Origin: Streptomyces sp. T12
Lineage (GTDB): Bacteria; Actinomycetota; Actinomycetes; Streptomycetales; Streptomycetaceae
Direction of reading: 5' to 3'
DNA: 64,000 nt
Assembly: GCF_028736035.1 (NCBI RefSeq)
Contig: NZ_CP117866.1
Location: 6,076,001-6,140,000 of the forward strand
The position numbers were made by a program, and so were the translations under genes. Of this stretch, positions 1-8,374 are shown piece by piece. The number at the start of each line of letters is the position of its first letter. Within the stretch, counting starts at the first letter, position 1. The notes below the pieces were generated by a model that did no database searches, was not told the origin of the DNA, and was given only the letters and a program-made list of their open reading frames with translations.

Positions 1-124
1 GGGACCGTGAGTCATGGGTAGGCGTGCAATGCTCGGGGAACGGCCCGGTTCTGTCACCATCTACACACTCTGAGTGACCGAGCTCGGGCTCACCCCCCGA
101 CAATTTCATGAAGGGAACCGGACA
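1..124. other. Upstream region of tilS
   Basis: No complete gene is seen here. A GGAAC at 37-41 followed about 17 nt later by ATCTAC faintly resembles a sigma-E-type promoter, but the match is weak. A GAAGGGA ribosome-binding-like stretch lies just before the ATG at 125. Confidence 0.3.
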
Positions 125-1315
125 ATGGGTCCCCATCCTGCGGTCGCGGCGATACGCCTGGCGGTCCGCCGCGTCCTCCACGACATCCTCACCGACCACA
201 GCCGCTCCACCGACACCCTCGCGCCCAGCACATCACGCGCGATCTCGTACGAGATCCTGCACATGACACCGCCCGTGGCGCCCCCCGCGACATCGACCGG
301 CCCCACGCCCGCCGCGTACGACACGGCGCGCGAGCCGTCGTACGAGCTCCCCGGCCAGGCCCCGCAGGAGCCCCCGCGCGCTGCCCCGCACGAGCGACCC
401 CCCTCCCCGCTCGTGCTCGTGGCATGCTCCGGCGGCGCCGACTCCATGGCCCTCGCCTCCGCGCTCGCCTTCGAAGCCCCCAAACTCGGCATCCGCGCCG
501 GCGCCGTCACCGTCGACCACGGTCTGCAGCCCGGCTCCGACCTGCGCGCCGAGGAAGTCGTCCTGCGCATGCGCGAACTCGGCCTCGACCCGGTCGAGTC
601 CATCGCCGTGACCGTCGGCCGCCAAGGCGGACCCGAGGCCGCCGCCCGGGACGCCCGCTATGCCGCCCTCGACGCCGCGGCCGTCCGCCACGGCGCCGTC
701 GCCGTCCTGCTCGGCCACACCCGGGACGACCAGGCCGAAACCGTCCTGCTCGGCCTCGCCCGCGGCTCCGGTATCCGCTCCCTGTCCGGAATGGCCGCGG
801 TCTCGGGGGCCGGCGGCCGCTACCGGCGCCCCTTCCTCCAGCTCGACCGGCAGACCGCCCGCAAGGCGTGCATGGTCCAGTCCCTGCCGGTCTGGGACGA
901 CCCCCACAACTCCGATCCCGCGTACACGAGGTCGCGACTGCGCCAAGAGGGCCTGCCCGCCCTGGAGAAGGCACTCGGCAAGGGAGTCGTGGAGGCCCTC
1001 GCCCGCACCGCCCAGCTCTCCCGCGACGACGCCGACGCCCTCGACGCCTGGGCCGGCCAGGCCGAGGCCGCCGTACGCGACTCGGCCGGCCTCCTGGAGT
1101 GCGCCAAGCTGTACGCGCTGCCGCCCGCCGTACGCCGCCGGATCCTGCGCCGCGCCGCCATCGAGGCCGGGGCGCCCGCCGGTGCGCTGTTCGCCCGCCA
1201 CATCGAGGAAGTCGACCGCCTGATCACCGGCTGGCGCGGCCAGGGAGCCATCAATCTCCCCGGCAAAGTCGTCGCACAGCGCCAGGGTGGCAGACTGGTG
1301 ATTCGGCAAGGCTGA
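125..1315 (+). CDS. tilS: tRNA(Ile)-lysidine synthase
   Basis: TilS attaches lysine to C34 of tRNA-Ile(CAU) so that it reads AUA codons. The PP-loop ATP-binding motif SGGADS is at residues 102-107, followed by the conserved [10 protein letters not shown] region typical of N-type ATP pyrophosphatases. I chose the ATG at 125 because GAAGGGA lies about 8 nt upstream and the following residues ([16 protein letters not shown]) look like the usual amphipathic N-terminus; an in-frame GTG at 74 is the alternative. The odd feature is a Pro/Thr/Ala-rich stretch of roughly 60 residues (about 28-90) between that helix and the PP-loop, which looks like low-complexity expansion. hpt starts 74 nt after the stop, so co-transcription is likely. 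Confidence 0.95.
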   Translation: MGPHPAVAAIRLAVRRVLHDILTDHSRSTDTLAPSTSRAISYEILHMTPPVAPPATSTGPTPAAYDTAREPSYELPGQAPQEPPRAAPHERPPSPLVLVACSGGADSMALASALAFEAPKLGIRAGAVTVDHGLQPGSDLRAEEVVLRMRELGLDPVESIAVTVGRQGGPEAAARDARYAALDAAAVRHGAVAVLLGHTRDDQAETVLLGLARGSGIRSLSGMAAVSGAGGRYRRPFLQLDRQTARKACMVQSLPVWDDPHNSDPAYTRSRLRQEGLPALEKALGKGVVEALARTAQLSRDDADALDAWAGQAEAAVRDSAGLLECAKLYALPPAVRRRILRRAAIEAGAPAGALFARHIEEVDRLITGWRGQGAINLPGKVVAQRQGGRLVIRQG

Positions 1316-1389
1316 AACCGGACCCTCCCACCGGCCCTCGAGCGGGTCGTGAGAGCGGCACGGACCAGCCGGTGGGACGACCGAAAGTG

Positions 1390-1950
1390 ATGCGGGTGGA
1401 CGCGAAAGACATGGGTGCCGAGCTCCAGCAGGTGCTCATCACCAAGGAAGAGATCGACGCGAAGCTGGCCGAGCTGGCCGCGAAGATCGACGCGGAGTAC
1501 GCGGGCAAGGATCTGCTCATCGTCGGCGTCCTCAAGGGCGCGGTGATGGTCATGGCCGACCTCGCCCGAGCGCTGTCCACCCCCGTCACCATGGACTGGA
1601 TGGCCGTGTCGTCGTACGGCGCCGGCACCCAGTCCTCCGGTGTCGTGCGGATCCTCAAGGACCTCGACACCGACATCAAGGGCAAGCACGTCCTGATCGT
1701 CGAGGACATCATCGACTCCGGCCTGACCCTGTCCTGGCTGATCTCCAACCTCGGCTCGCGCGAGCCCGCCTCCCTCAAGGTGTGCACCCTGCTGCGCAAG
1801 CCCGAGGCCGCGAAGGTCGCCATCGACGTGGAGTGGGTCGGCTTCGACATCCCCAACGAGTTCGTCGTCGGCTACGGCCTCGACTACGCCGAGAAGTACC
1901 GCAACCTCCCGTTCGTCGGTACGCTCGCGCCCCACGTCTACGGCGGCTGA
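1390..1950 (+). CDS. hpt: Hypoxanthine (guanine) phosphoribosyltransferase
   Basis: A purine-salvage enzyme that transfers phosphoribosyl from PRPP to hypoxanthine or guanine. The 186-residue product has the family's usual length. It carries the PRPP-binding motif [10 protein letters not shown] around residues 104-113 and the flexible-loop segment [10 protein letters not shown]. The ATG at 1390 gives the expected N-terminus; GTG at 1387 is directly in frame before it and could be used instead. No strong ribosome site is visible. The order tilS-hpt-ftsH is the common actinobacterial arrangement, and hpt is probably read from the tilS promoter. Confidence 0.95.
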   Translation: MRVDAKDMGAELQQVLITKEEIDAKLAELAAKIDAEYAGKDLLIVGVLKGAVMVMADLARALSTPVTMDWMAVSSYGAGTQSSGVVRILKDLDTDIKGKHVLIVEDIIDSGLTLSWLISNLGSREPASLKVCTLLRKPEAAKVAIDVEWVGFDIPNEFVVGYGLDYAEKYRNLPFVGTLAPHVYGG

Positions 1951-2157
1951 GTCCGACGGTCCGCAGCGCCGGACCCGAAGGGCCCAAGAGCCGTACGAAG
2001 ATCGGGAACCCCAGCGGGCCTCGCGCCGTTGGAGCATGCAGACGGGCTTGCCAGCCGTCCCGTGCGGCTACGGTCGTCGAAGCTGGGGTACCGTCAGAAG
2101 AACTGTCTTATCAAACTCACTATGGCAGGAGGGACGGGGCGGCACCGCTCCGTATGG

Positions 2158-4197
2158 ATGGACGTGAAGCGATACTTCCGTGGGCCGGTCATGTGGATCG
2201 TGCTGGCCGTCCTTGCCGTGGTCGTGTTGATGCAGGTCGTCGGCTCGTCCGGCGGCTACAAGACGGTGGACACCGGCCAGGTCGTCCAGGCGATCAATGA
2301 CAACAAGGTCGAGTCGGCCAAACTGACCACCGGCGACGAGCAGATCATCAAGGTCCAGCTCAAGGACGGCGTAAAGGTCGAGGGCTCCGACAAGATCCAG
2401 GCGAGCTATATCGGCGATCAAGGCGTGACCATCGCCAGCACGCTGCAGAACAAGTACCAGGACAAGCAGATCCCGGACGGCTACACAGTCTCGCCGTCCA
2501 AGCAGAACCCGTTCGTCGGGATCCTGCTCTCCCTGCTTCCCTTCGTCCTCATCGTGGTCGTCTTCCTGTTCCTGATGAATCAGATGCAGGGTGGCGGCTC
2601 CCGGGTCATGAACTTCGGCAAGTCCAAGGCGAAGCTCATCACCAAGGACACCCCGAAGACGACGTTCTCGGACGTCGCGGGCTCGGACGAGGCCGTCGAG
2701 GAGCTCCAGGAGATCAAGGAGTTCCTCCAGGAACCGGCGAAGTTCCAGGCCGTCGGCGCCAAGATCCCCAAGGGCGTCCTGCTCTACGGGCCTCCTGGTA
2801 CCGGTAAGACGCTCCTCGCGCGCGCCGTCGCCGGCGAGGCGGGCGTCCCCTTCTACTCGATCTCCGGTTCCGACTTCGTCGAGATGTTCGTCGGCGTCGG
2901 TGCCTCCCGAGTCCGTGACCTGTTCGAGCAGGCCAAGGCGAACGCCCCGGCGATCGTCTTCGTCGACGAGATCGACGCGGTCGGCCGCCACCGCGGCGCC
3001 GGCCTCGGCGGCGGTCACGACGAGCGCGAGCAGACCCTGAACCAGCTGCTCGTCGAGATGGACGGCTTCGACGTCAAGGGCGGCGTGATCCTCATCGCCG
3101 CGACGAACCGGCCCGACATCCTCGACCCGGCCCTCCTGCGCCCCGGCCGCTTCGACCGCCAGATCGCGGTCGACCGCCCGGACATGCAGGGCCGTCTGGA
3201 GATCCTCAAGGTCCACCAGAAGGGCAAGCCGGTCGCCCCGGACGTCGACCTGTCGGCGGTCGCCCGCCGCACGCCCGGCTTCACCGGCGCGGACCTGAGC
3301 AACGTCCTCAACGAGGCAGCGCTGCTCACGGCCCGCTCGGACAAGAAGCTGATCGACAACCACATGCTGGACGAGGCCATCGACCGCGTCGTGGCGGGCC
3401 CGCAGAAGCGGACCCGGATCATGTCGGACAAGGAAAAGAAGATCACCGCGTACCACGAGGGCGGCCACGCCCTGGTCGCGGCGGCTTCTCCCAACTCCGA
3501 CCCGGTCCACAAGATCACGATCCTGTCGAGAGGCCGCGCGCTGGGCTACACGATGGTGCTCCCGGACGAGGACAAGTACTCGACCACGCGCAACGAAATG
3601 CTGGACCAGCTGGCCTACATGCTGGGCGGCCGCGCGGCCGAGGAACTGGTCTTCCACGACCCGACCACGGGCGCCGCGAACGACATCGAGAAGGCCACGG
3701 CCACCGCCCGCGCGATGGTCACGCAGTACGGCATGACCGAGCGTCTCGGCGCGATCAAGTTCGGCGGCGACAACACCGAGCCGTTCCTCGGACGTGAGAT
3801 GGCTCACCAGCGCGACTACTCGGAAGAGGTCGCCGCGCTGGTGGACGAGGAAGTCAAGAAGCTCATCGAGAACGCGCACAACGAAGCCTGGGAGATCCTG
3901 GTCGAGAACCGCGACGTCCTCGACAACCTGGTGCTTCAGCTGCTGGAGAGGGAGACGCTGGGCAAGGAGGAGATCGCCGAGATCTTCGCCCCCATCGTCA
4001 AGCGTCCGCCCCGGCCCGCCTGGACCGGCTCCTCGCGGCGCACGCCGTCCACCCGCCCGCCGGTGCTCTCCCCGAAGGAGCTCGCACTGACGAACGGCGC
4101 CAACGGCGCGACGCCGGCGATCAGCACCGCGAAGTCGACGGCGGCGGAGCCCGCACCGGCGACCGAGCCGGCTACCGAGGAGCGTCCGGAGAGCTGA
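2158..4197 (+). CDS. ftsH: ATP-dependent zinc metalloprotease FtsH
   Basis: A membrane-anchored AAA+ protease that degrades damaged or regulatory membrane and cytosolic proteins. From ATG 2158 the protein has 679 residues. Membrane helices lie at about 9-28 and 119-141, with an extracytoplasmic loop between them. Walker A GPPGTGKT is at 211-218, Walker [11 protein letters not shown] near 266-275, the second region of homology follows (RPGRFDRQ), and the zinc motif is HEGGH at 433-437 (HEAGH in many relatives). The C-terminal 60 residues are Pro/Thr/Ala-rich and probably disordered. A perfect AGGAGG lies 24 nt before this ATG, closer to the in-frame ATG at 2122 but overlapping it, so the exact start is not certain. 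Confidence 0.96.
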   Translation: MDVKRYFRGPVMWIVLAVLAVVVLMQVVGSSGGYKTVDTGQVVQAINDNKVESAKLTTGDEQIIKVQLKDGVKVEGSDKIQASYIGDQGVTIASTLQNKYQDKQIPDGYTVSPSKQNPFVGILLSLLPFVLIVVVFLFLMNQMQGGGSRVMNFGKSKAKLITKDTPKTTFSDVAGSDEAVEELQEIKEFLQEPAKFQAVGAKIPKGVLLYGPPGTGKTLLARAVAGEAGVPFYSISGSDFVEMFVGVGASRVRDLFEQAKANAPAIVFVDEIDAVGRHRGAGLGGGHDEREQTLNQLLVEMDGFDVKGGVILIAATNRPDILDPALLRPGRFDRQIAVDRPDMQGRLEILKVHQKGKPVAPDVDLSAVARRTPGFTGADLSNVLNEAALLTARSDKKLIDNHMLDEAIDRVVAGPQKRTRIMSDKEKKITAYHEGGHALVAAASPNSDPVHKITILSRGRALGYTMVLPDEDKYSTTRNEMLDQLAYMLGGRAAEELVFHDPTTGAANDIEKATATARAMVTQYGMTERLGAIKFGGDNTEPFLGREMAHQRDYSEEVAALVDEEVKKLIENAHNEAWEILVENRDVLDNLVLQLLERETLGKEEIAEIFAPIVKRPPRPAWTGSSRRTPSTRPPVLSPKELALTNGANGATPAISTAKSTAAEPAPATEPATEERPES

Positions 4198-4234
4198 CGC
4201 CCCGGCCCCGGTGACCCCCACCGGCCCGGAATGG

Positions 4235-4277
4235 ATGCCGCGCCCCCCTGGTTCTAGCCTGGGGGGCGCGGCATTTT
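4235..4277 (+). terminator. Rho-independent terminator after ftsH
   Basis: Perfect 14-bp inverted repeat: left arm 4235-4248 (ATGCCGCGCCCCCC), 12-nt loop 4249-4260, right arm 4261-4274, followed by T residues to 4277. It separates ftsH from folE, so folE probably has its own promoter or depends on read-through. Confidence 0.9.
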
Positions 4278-4340
4278 CGTATGCCCGCAGTTCAGACGCG
4301 TGACCCACACGCGCCACCCGCGAAGGAACGAGGCACCACA

Positions 4341-4946
4341 ATGACCGACCCGGTGACGCTGGACGGCGAGGGCTCCATCGGCGAGTTCGACGAGAAGCGA
4401 GCCGAGAACGCCGTACGCGAGCTGCTGATCGCGGTCGGCGAGGACCCGGACCGTGAGGGGCTCAGGGAGACTCCGGGGCGGGTGGCGCGGGCGTACCGGG
4501 AGATCTTCGCGGGGCTGTGGCAGAAGCCCGAGGACGTGTTGACGACGACGTTCGACATCGGGCACGACGAGATGGTCCTCGTGAAGGACATCGAGGTGTA
4601 CTCGACCTGTGAGCATCATCTGGTGCCGTTCAGGGGTGTTGCCCACGTCGGATACATCCCGGCCACCAGCGGCAAGATCACCGGCTTGTCCAAGCTGGCT
4701 CGGCTGGTCGACGTCTTCGCCCGCCGTCCTCAGGTGCAGGAACGTCTCACTACGCAGATCGCCGACTCCCTGATGGAGATTCTCGAGCCGCGTGGCGTGA
4801 TCGTCGTGGTGGAGTGCGAGCACATGTGCATGTCGATGCGGGGCATCCGTAAGCCCGGCGCGATGACCATAACGTCGGCGGTGCGTGGTCAGCTGAGGGA
4901 CGCGGCGACGCGCAACGAGGCGATGAGCCTCATCATGGCCCGCTGA
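4341..4946 (+). CDS. folE: GTP cyclohydrolase I
   Basis: Catalyses the first committed step of folate synthesis, GTP to 7,8-dihydroneopterin triphosphate. The 201-residue product has typical family length. Zinc ligands are visible as C90 and H93 (CEHH) and C163 ([10 protein letters not shown]). The start at ATG 4341 is supported by an AAGGAACGAGG ribosome-site-like stretch just upstream; an in-frame ATG at 4281 lies only just past the preceding terminator and is less likely. The other folate genes (folP, folB, folK) are nearby but on the opposite strand, converging on folE. The 3' end is duplicated in tandem (see 4941-4978). Confidence 0.96.
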   Translation: MTDPVTLDGEGSIGEFDEKRAENAVRELLIAVGEDPDREGLRETPGRVARAYREIFAGLWQKPEDVLTTTFDIGHDEMVLVKDIEVYSTCEHHLVPFRGVAHVGYIPATSGKITGLSKLARLVDVFARRPQVQERLTTQIADSLMEILEPRGVIVVVECEHMCMSMRGIRKPGAMTITSAVRGQLRDAATRNEAMSLIMAR

Positions 4947-4978
4947 TACCCGGTGCGCTGATATCTGGTGCGCTGATC
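4941..4978 (+). repeat. 15-bp tandem repeat spanning the folE stop codon
   Basis: Three units begin CGCTGATA/C at 4941, 4956 and 4971; the first contains the last sense codon and TGA stop of folE. The 15-nt period keeps frame, so two additional in-frame TGA stops follow the real one. Confidence 0.85.
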
Positions 4979-4983
4979 CCCCG

Positions 4984-5472
4984 CTACACCGTCGGCGCCG
5001 CCCCCGCGCCGTTGTGCTCGTCGTCCTCCGGGAGCTTGCAGACGCGTTCCAGGAAGATGGCCGCCGCTATGACGCCGACGCCCGTCACGACCGAGAAGCC
5101 GGCGTAGATGGCCTGGTCGCGGCGGGCGGGGGTGTCGAGGAGCTCCAGGAGGAAGACGCCCGTGCCGCCGTACATGCCGGCGACGAGGGCGGCGACCAGG
5201 GCGCTGGCCTGGCCGAAGACGACCGCGCGGGCGGCCATCAGGGGGTCGACGCCCTTGGCTTCGGGCCGGCGTTCGCGTTGGGCCCTGAGGCGGGCGCGGA
5301 TGGAGAGCGCCGTGGCGAGCAGGACTACGGCGATCACGGCGAGGACGATGGGGGCGGCCAGGGGGACGCTCGGAAGGGTCCCGATCGAGTTCCAGAGGCG
5401 GGCGCCCGCCCAGGACAGGACTCCGGCGACGAGGAAGATGCCGGCCAGCATCCTGATGCGCAGCTCTCTCAC
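4984..5472 (-). CDS. DUF3180 family membrane protein
   Basis: Function unknown. The 162-residue protein has four predicted membrane helices: about 9-25, 36-57, 81-103 and 122-142, separated by an Arg-rich cytoplasmic loop (RARLRAQRERRPEAKG). The domain is characteristic of actinobacteria and is regularly encoded at the end of folate clusters, as here, 61 nt downstream of folK. The GTG start at 5472 follows GAAGGGACACC, a reasonable ribosome site. It ends 37 nt from folE on the opposite strand. Confidence 0.85.
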   Translation of the reverse strand: MRELRIRMLAGIFLVAGVLSWAGARLWNSIGTLPSVPLAAPIVLAVIAVVLLATALSIRARLRAQRERRPEAKGVDPLMAARAVVFGQASALVAALVAGMYGGTGVFLLELLDTPARRDQAIYAGFSVVTGVGVIAAAIFLERVCKLPEDDEHNGAGAAPTV

Positions 5473-5533
5473 GGTGTCCCTTCAGCTCCCCCGGATCCCC
5501 ACGGACTGTGGTCGATCGTCTTGACCTTAACGA

Positions 5534-6145
5534 CTACTCGGGCAGCTGGAGTTCCAGGTCCCTGCGCGGTTCGACGCCGTGGCGTGTGATGCCGGCCAGG
5601 AGGTCGGCCACCGAGCCGCGGCCCGGAAGCTGTGCCTGCGGCTCGACGTCGTGCCAGGGGGCGAGGACGAAGGCGCGTTCGTGGGCGCGCGGGTGGGGGA
5701 GGGTGAGGGTCGGGTCGTCGGAGACGACGTCGGCGTACGCGACGATGTCGACGTCGAGGGTGCGTGCGCCCCAGCGCTCGTCCCGTACCCGGTGGAAGGC
5801 CTCCTCGACCGCGTGTGCGCGCTCCAGGAGGGAGGACGGGGGGAGCGTGGTCTTGAGGACCACGACCGCGTTGAAGTAGGACGGCTGGCTTCCCGGCTCC
5901 ACGCCCCACGGCTCTGTCTCGTACACCGGGGAGACCGCCTTGACGCGGACGCCGGGGGTGTCCTCCAGCGCGTCGATGGCGCCCTGGAGGGTCTCCAGGC
6001 GGTTGCCGAGGTTGGAGCCGAGGGAGATCACGGCGCGTTTCGGGTTCTGGAGAGTGGTGTCGGCGGCGTCGACCTTCTCGACGACGGAGGCGGGTACCGG
6101 CTGTACGGTCGGGTCGCTGTGACCCTCGGTGAAGAACGCGGTCAT
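5534..6145 (-). CDS. folK: 2-amino-4-hydroxy-6-hydroxymethyldihydropteridine pyrophosphokinase
   Basis: HPPK transfers pyrophosphate from ATP to 6-hydroxymethyl-7,8-dihydropterin, the step before dihydropteroate synthase. The 203-residue protein shows AVISLGSNLGNR near residue 38 and the signature RWGARTLDVDIVAY near 135. About 35 residues precede the HPPK core, longer than in compact enzymes. Its ATG overlaps the folB TGA by 4 bases (ATGA, 6142-6145), indicating translational coupling. Confidence 0.95.
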   Translation of the reverse strand: MTAFFTEGHSDPTVQPVPASVVEKVDAADTTLQNPKRAVISLGSNLGNRLETLQGAIDALEDTPGVRVKAVSPVYETEPWGVEPGSQPSYFNAVVVLKTTLPPSSLLERAHAVEEAFHRVRDERWGARTLDVDIVAYADVVSDDPTLTLPHPRAHERAFVLAPWHDVEPQAQLPGRGSVADLLAGITRHGVEPRRDLELQLPE

Positions 6146-6501
6146 ACTCGGCTCCGGGTGATGGTGACGGTCACGTCGTCGAAGGGGACCGTGATCGGCG
6201 CGTCCGGTTTGTGGACGGTGACCTCGACCTCCTGGACCCCTTCGTGCTTCAGGCAGGCCTGGGCGATGCGCGCGGCGAGCGTCTCGATGAGGTTGACCGG
6301 CTCGCCCTCGACGACGGCCACGACCTCCTCCGCCACGATGCCGTAGTGCACGGTCTTCGCCAGGTCGTCGTCGGCGGCGGCCGGCCGGGTGTCCAGGCCG
6401 AGGACGAGGTCCACCACGAAGGTCTGGCCCTCCCTGCGCTCCTCGGGGAACACACCGTGGTACCCGCGGGCCTTGAGGCCGCGCAGCGCGACACGATCCA
6501 C
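6142..6501 (-). CDS. folB: Dihydroneopterin aldolase
   Basis: Cleaves 7,8-dihydroneopterin to 6-hydroxymethyl-7,8-dihydropterin and glycolaldehyde. The 119-residue product has the usual size for the T-fold enzyme; ARGYHGVFPEER and the Glu-containing VNLIETLAARI region match the family. I chose GTG 6501 because AGGAG lies 8 nt upstream; GTG 6510 would overlap that site. The gene lies upstream of and coupled to folK. Confidence 0.94.
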   Translation of the reverse strand: MDRVALRGLKARGYHGVFPEERREGQTFVVDLVLGLDTRPAAADDDLAKTVHYGIVAEEVVAVVEGEPVNLIETLAARIAQACLKHEGVQEVEVTVHKPDAPITVPFDDVTVTITRSRV

Positions 6502-6798
6502 GCGAATCACTCCTGCAATCGTCGGTGACGGCCGGTCCGTGTCGCGTGCGGGCGGCACACCGGCCTCGAACGAATCTACCTGCGGGCACTGACAGGGCCG
6601 GGCCACGGGGGCGTGGGCCCGGTCCGGGGCCTGGAGGATTCATCGAGTGTTTCCCCTGGGGAACCCGACGGCTCACGGCTTGGTAGCCGCGCCTACCCGC
6701 AGGTGCGTGATTCCAACCACTCCTTGGTCTCGGCGGGGCCACGCAGGCCCCCTTGCGGGTGGCTCCCGCGAGTCGGCCCCGGGTGGTCCCTGAGGGGT

Positions 6799-6822
6799 TC
6801 CTGTAGTGGTCCCTGTAGTGGC
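6799..6822. repeat. Short tandem repeat in a 0.36-kb intergenic region
   Basis: Two copies of a 12-bp unit (CCTGTAGTGG core) lie just beyond the end of the NTF2-like gene. The interval 6502-6860 between that gene and folB holds no other recognisable gene; the folB ribosome site is at its left edge. Confidence 0.6.
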
Positions 6823-6860
6823 TGGCCCCGCGTAGTGACCCCTGGAGGGCGCCTACCCAC

Positions 6861-7364
6861 TCAGGAGGGGGTGTCGTCGCTCTCTTCCTCGTCGGTTTCG
6901 GCCAGAACGGGCGACGCGTGGTGCGACCAGATCTTCCAGCCGTCGGGTGTGCGGCGGAACACGTTGGTGGCGACCACCAGCTGGCCCACGAGCGGGCCGA
7001 GTTCCTCGCTGCCCTCGGGGGCGGGACCGCCGCTGAGGATGTTCTCGGTGCAGGTCACCAGGGCGGTGTCGCCGGTGACGGAGACGTGCACGTCGGTGAG
7101 GAAGAACTGGATGTAGTCGGTGTTGGCCATGATCAGCGCGTACGACCTGAGGACCTCGCCGCGTCCGGTGAGCACCGGCCAGCCGGGGTGCACGCAGGAG
7201 ACCACGCCGGCGTCGGCCGGGTCGTGGTACGTCTCGTCGATGCCCAGGTCGGACGGGGTGAGCCAGAGCGAGGACAGCTTTTCGAAGTCGCCGCTCTCCA
7301 ACGCCTCGTAGAAGGCGGTGTTGGCGGCCTCCACTTGCTCGACGTCGGTATGGGGGGCGCTCAC
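6861..7364 (-). CDS. NTF2/SnoaL-like protein in the folate cluster
   Basis: A 167-residue protein with the cone-shaped alpha+beta NTF2/SnoaL pattern: an N-terminal helix (TAFYEALESGDFEKLSSLW), a loop with HPGWPVLTGRGEVL, then beta strands with VTGDTALVTCTEN and NVFRRTPDGWKIWSHH. The acidic tail is probably disordered. The start overlaps the folP stop by 4 bases (7361-7364) and a GAAGGAG ribosome site lies upstream, so it is co-expressed with folP. Its role is unknown; position alone suggests a link to pterin or folate metabolism. Confidence 0.85.
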   Translation of the reverse strand: MSAPHTDVEQVEAANTAFYEALESGDFEKLSSLWLTPSDLGIDETYHDPADAGVVSCVHPGWPVLTGRGEVLRSYALIMANTDYIQFFLTDVHVSVTGDTALVTCTENILSGGPAPEGSEELGPLVGQLVVATNVFRRTPDGWKIWSHHASPVLAETDEEESDDTPS

Positions 7365-8266
7365 CGGGCTCCTTCAGTGCCGTGCGCGCCGGGCGCGTTC
7401 TGGGCGTCACGCGCCTCTTCGATCGCGCGCGCGACGCGTACCGCGTCCGCCGTGGCGCGCACCTCGTGCACGCGCACCGCCCACGCGCCGGCCTGCGCGG
7501 CGAGCGCCGAGACGGCCGCCGTGGCGGCGTCGCGCTCACGGGCGGGCGGTGGCGCGCCCTCGGGTCCTGCGAGGACGCGGCCGAGGAACCGCTTGCGGGA
7601 GGCGGCGACGAGCAGGGGGTGGCCGAGGGCGAGGAGTCGGTCGAGGTGGGCGAGGAGGACGAGGTCGTGCTCGGCGTCCTTGGAGAAGCCGAGGCCGGGG
7701 TCGACGACGATGCGGTCGGGGGCGATGCCGCCGGCCAGAACGGCCTCCACGCGCGCGTGGAGCTCGTCGACGACTTCGGCGACGACGTCGTCGTACACGC
7801 CCTTGACGTTTCCGCCCTCGAGGAAGCCCCGCCAGTGCATGACGACGAAGGGGGCGCCGGCGTCCGCGACGACCGGGATCATCGCGGGGTCGGCGAGGCC
7901 GCCGCTGACGTCGTTGACGAGGGCGGCGCCGGCGGCGAGGGCCTGTTCGGCGACGGAGGCGCGCATCGTGTCGACGGAGATCGTGACGCCCTCGGAGGCG
8001 AGGTCGCGGACCACGGGGATGACGCGGCGCAGCTCCTCGGCCTCGTCGACCCGGGTGGCGCCGGGGCGGGTGGACTCGCCGCCGACGTCGACCAGGTCGG
8101 CGCCCTCCTCGACCAGGGCGAGGCCGTGTTTGACGGCGGCCGTCGTGTCGAACCAGCGGCCGCCGTCGGAGAAGGAGTCGGGAGTGACGTTCACGACTCC
8201 CATGACCGCGCAGCGGTCCCACTGCGGAAGGCCCGTGACGCGCCCGCGTCCGCTCTGCTTGCTCAT
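7361..8266 (-). CDS. folP: Dihydropteroate synthase
   Basis: Condenses 6-hydroxymethyldihydropterin pyrophosphate with p-aminobenzoate; the target of sulfonamides. The 301-residue TIM barrel carries signature 1 (MGVVNVTPDSFSDGG, starting near residue 22) and signature 2 (VDVGGESTRPGA, near residue 60). The ATG at 8266 has TACGCT ending 6 nt upstream on the minus strand and no ribosome site, so the transcript is probably leaderless. It is the first gene of the leftward folate operon folP / NTF2-like / folB / folK / DUF3180. Confidence 0.95.
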   Translation of the reverse strand: MSKQSGRGRVTGLPQWDRCAVMGVVNVTPDSFSDGGRWFDTTAAVKHGLALVEEGADLVDVGGESTRPGATRVDEAEELRRVIPVVRDLASEGVTISVDTMRASVAEQALAAGAALVNDVSGGLADPAMIPVVADAGAPFVVMHWRGFLEGGNVKGVYDDVVAEVVDELHARVEAVLAGGIAPDRIVVDPGLGFSKDAEHDLVLLAHLDRLLALGHPLLVAASRKRFLGRVLAGPEGAPPPARERDAATAAVSALAAQAGAWAVRVHEVRATADAVRVARAIEEARDAQNAPGAHGTEGAR

Positions 8267-8374
8267 ATGTTCAGCGTAGGCCCAAGGGAGTGCCTGGACG
8301 TGCGGTGGCCCGAGCGGGAGCCCTGGGGTGGGGGTGGGGTGGGCTGCCGCTCGGGCCTGTCCTGGAGGGCCGCG

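Noticed and set aside
424..1389. Open frame upstream of and in frame with hpt across tilS
   Set aside because: Arg/Pro-rich frame-shifted reading of tilS; hpt begins at about 1390.
2068..4341. A 757-codon open frame opposite ftsH
   Set aside because: Mirror of a GC-biased real gene; the + strand encodes clear FtsH motifs.
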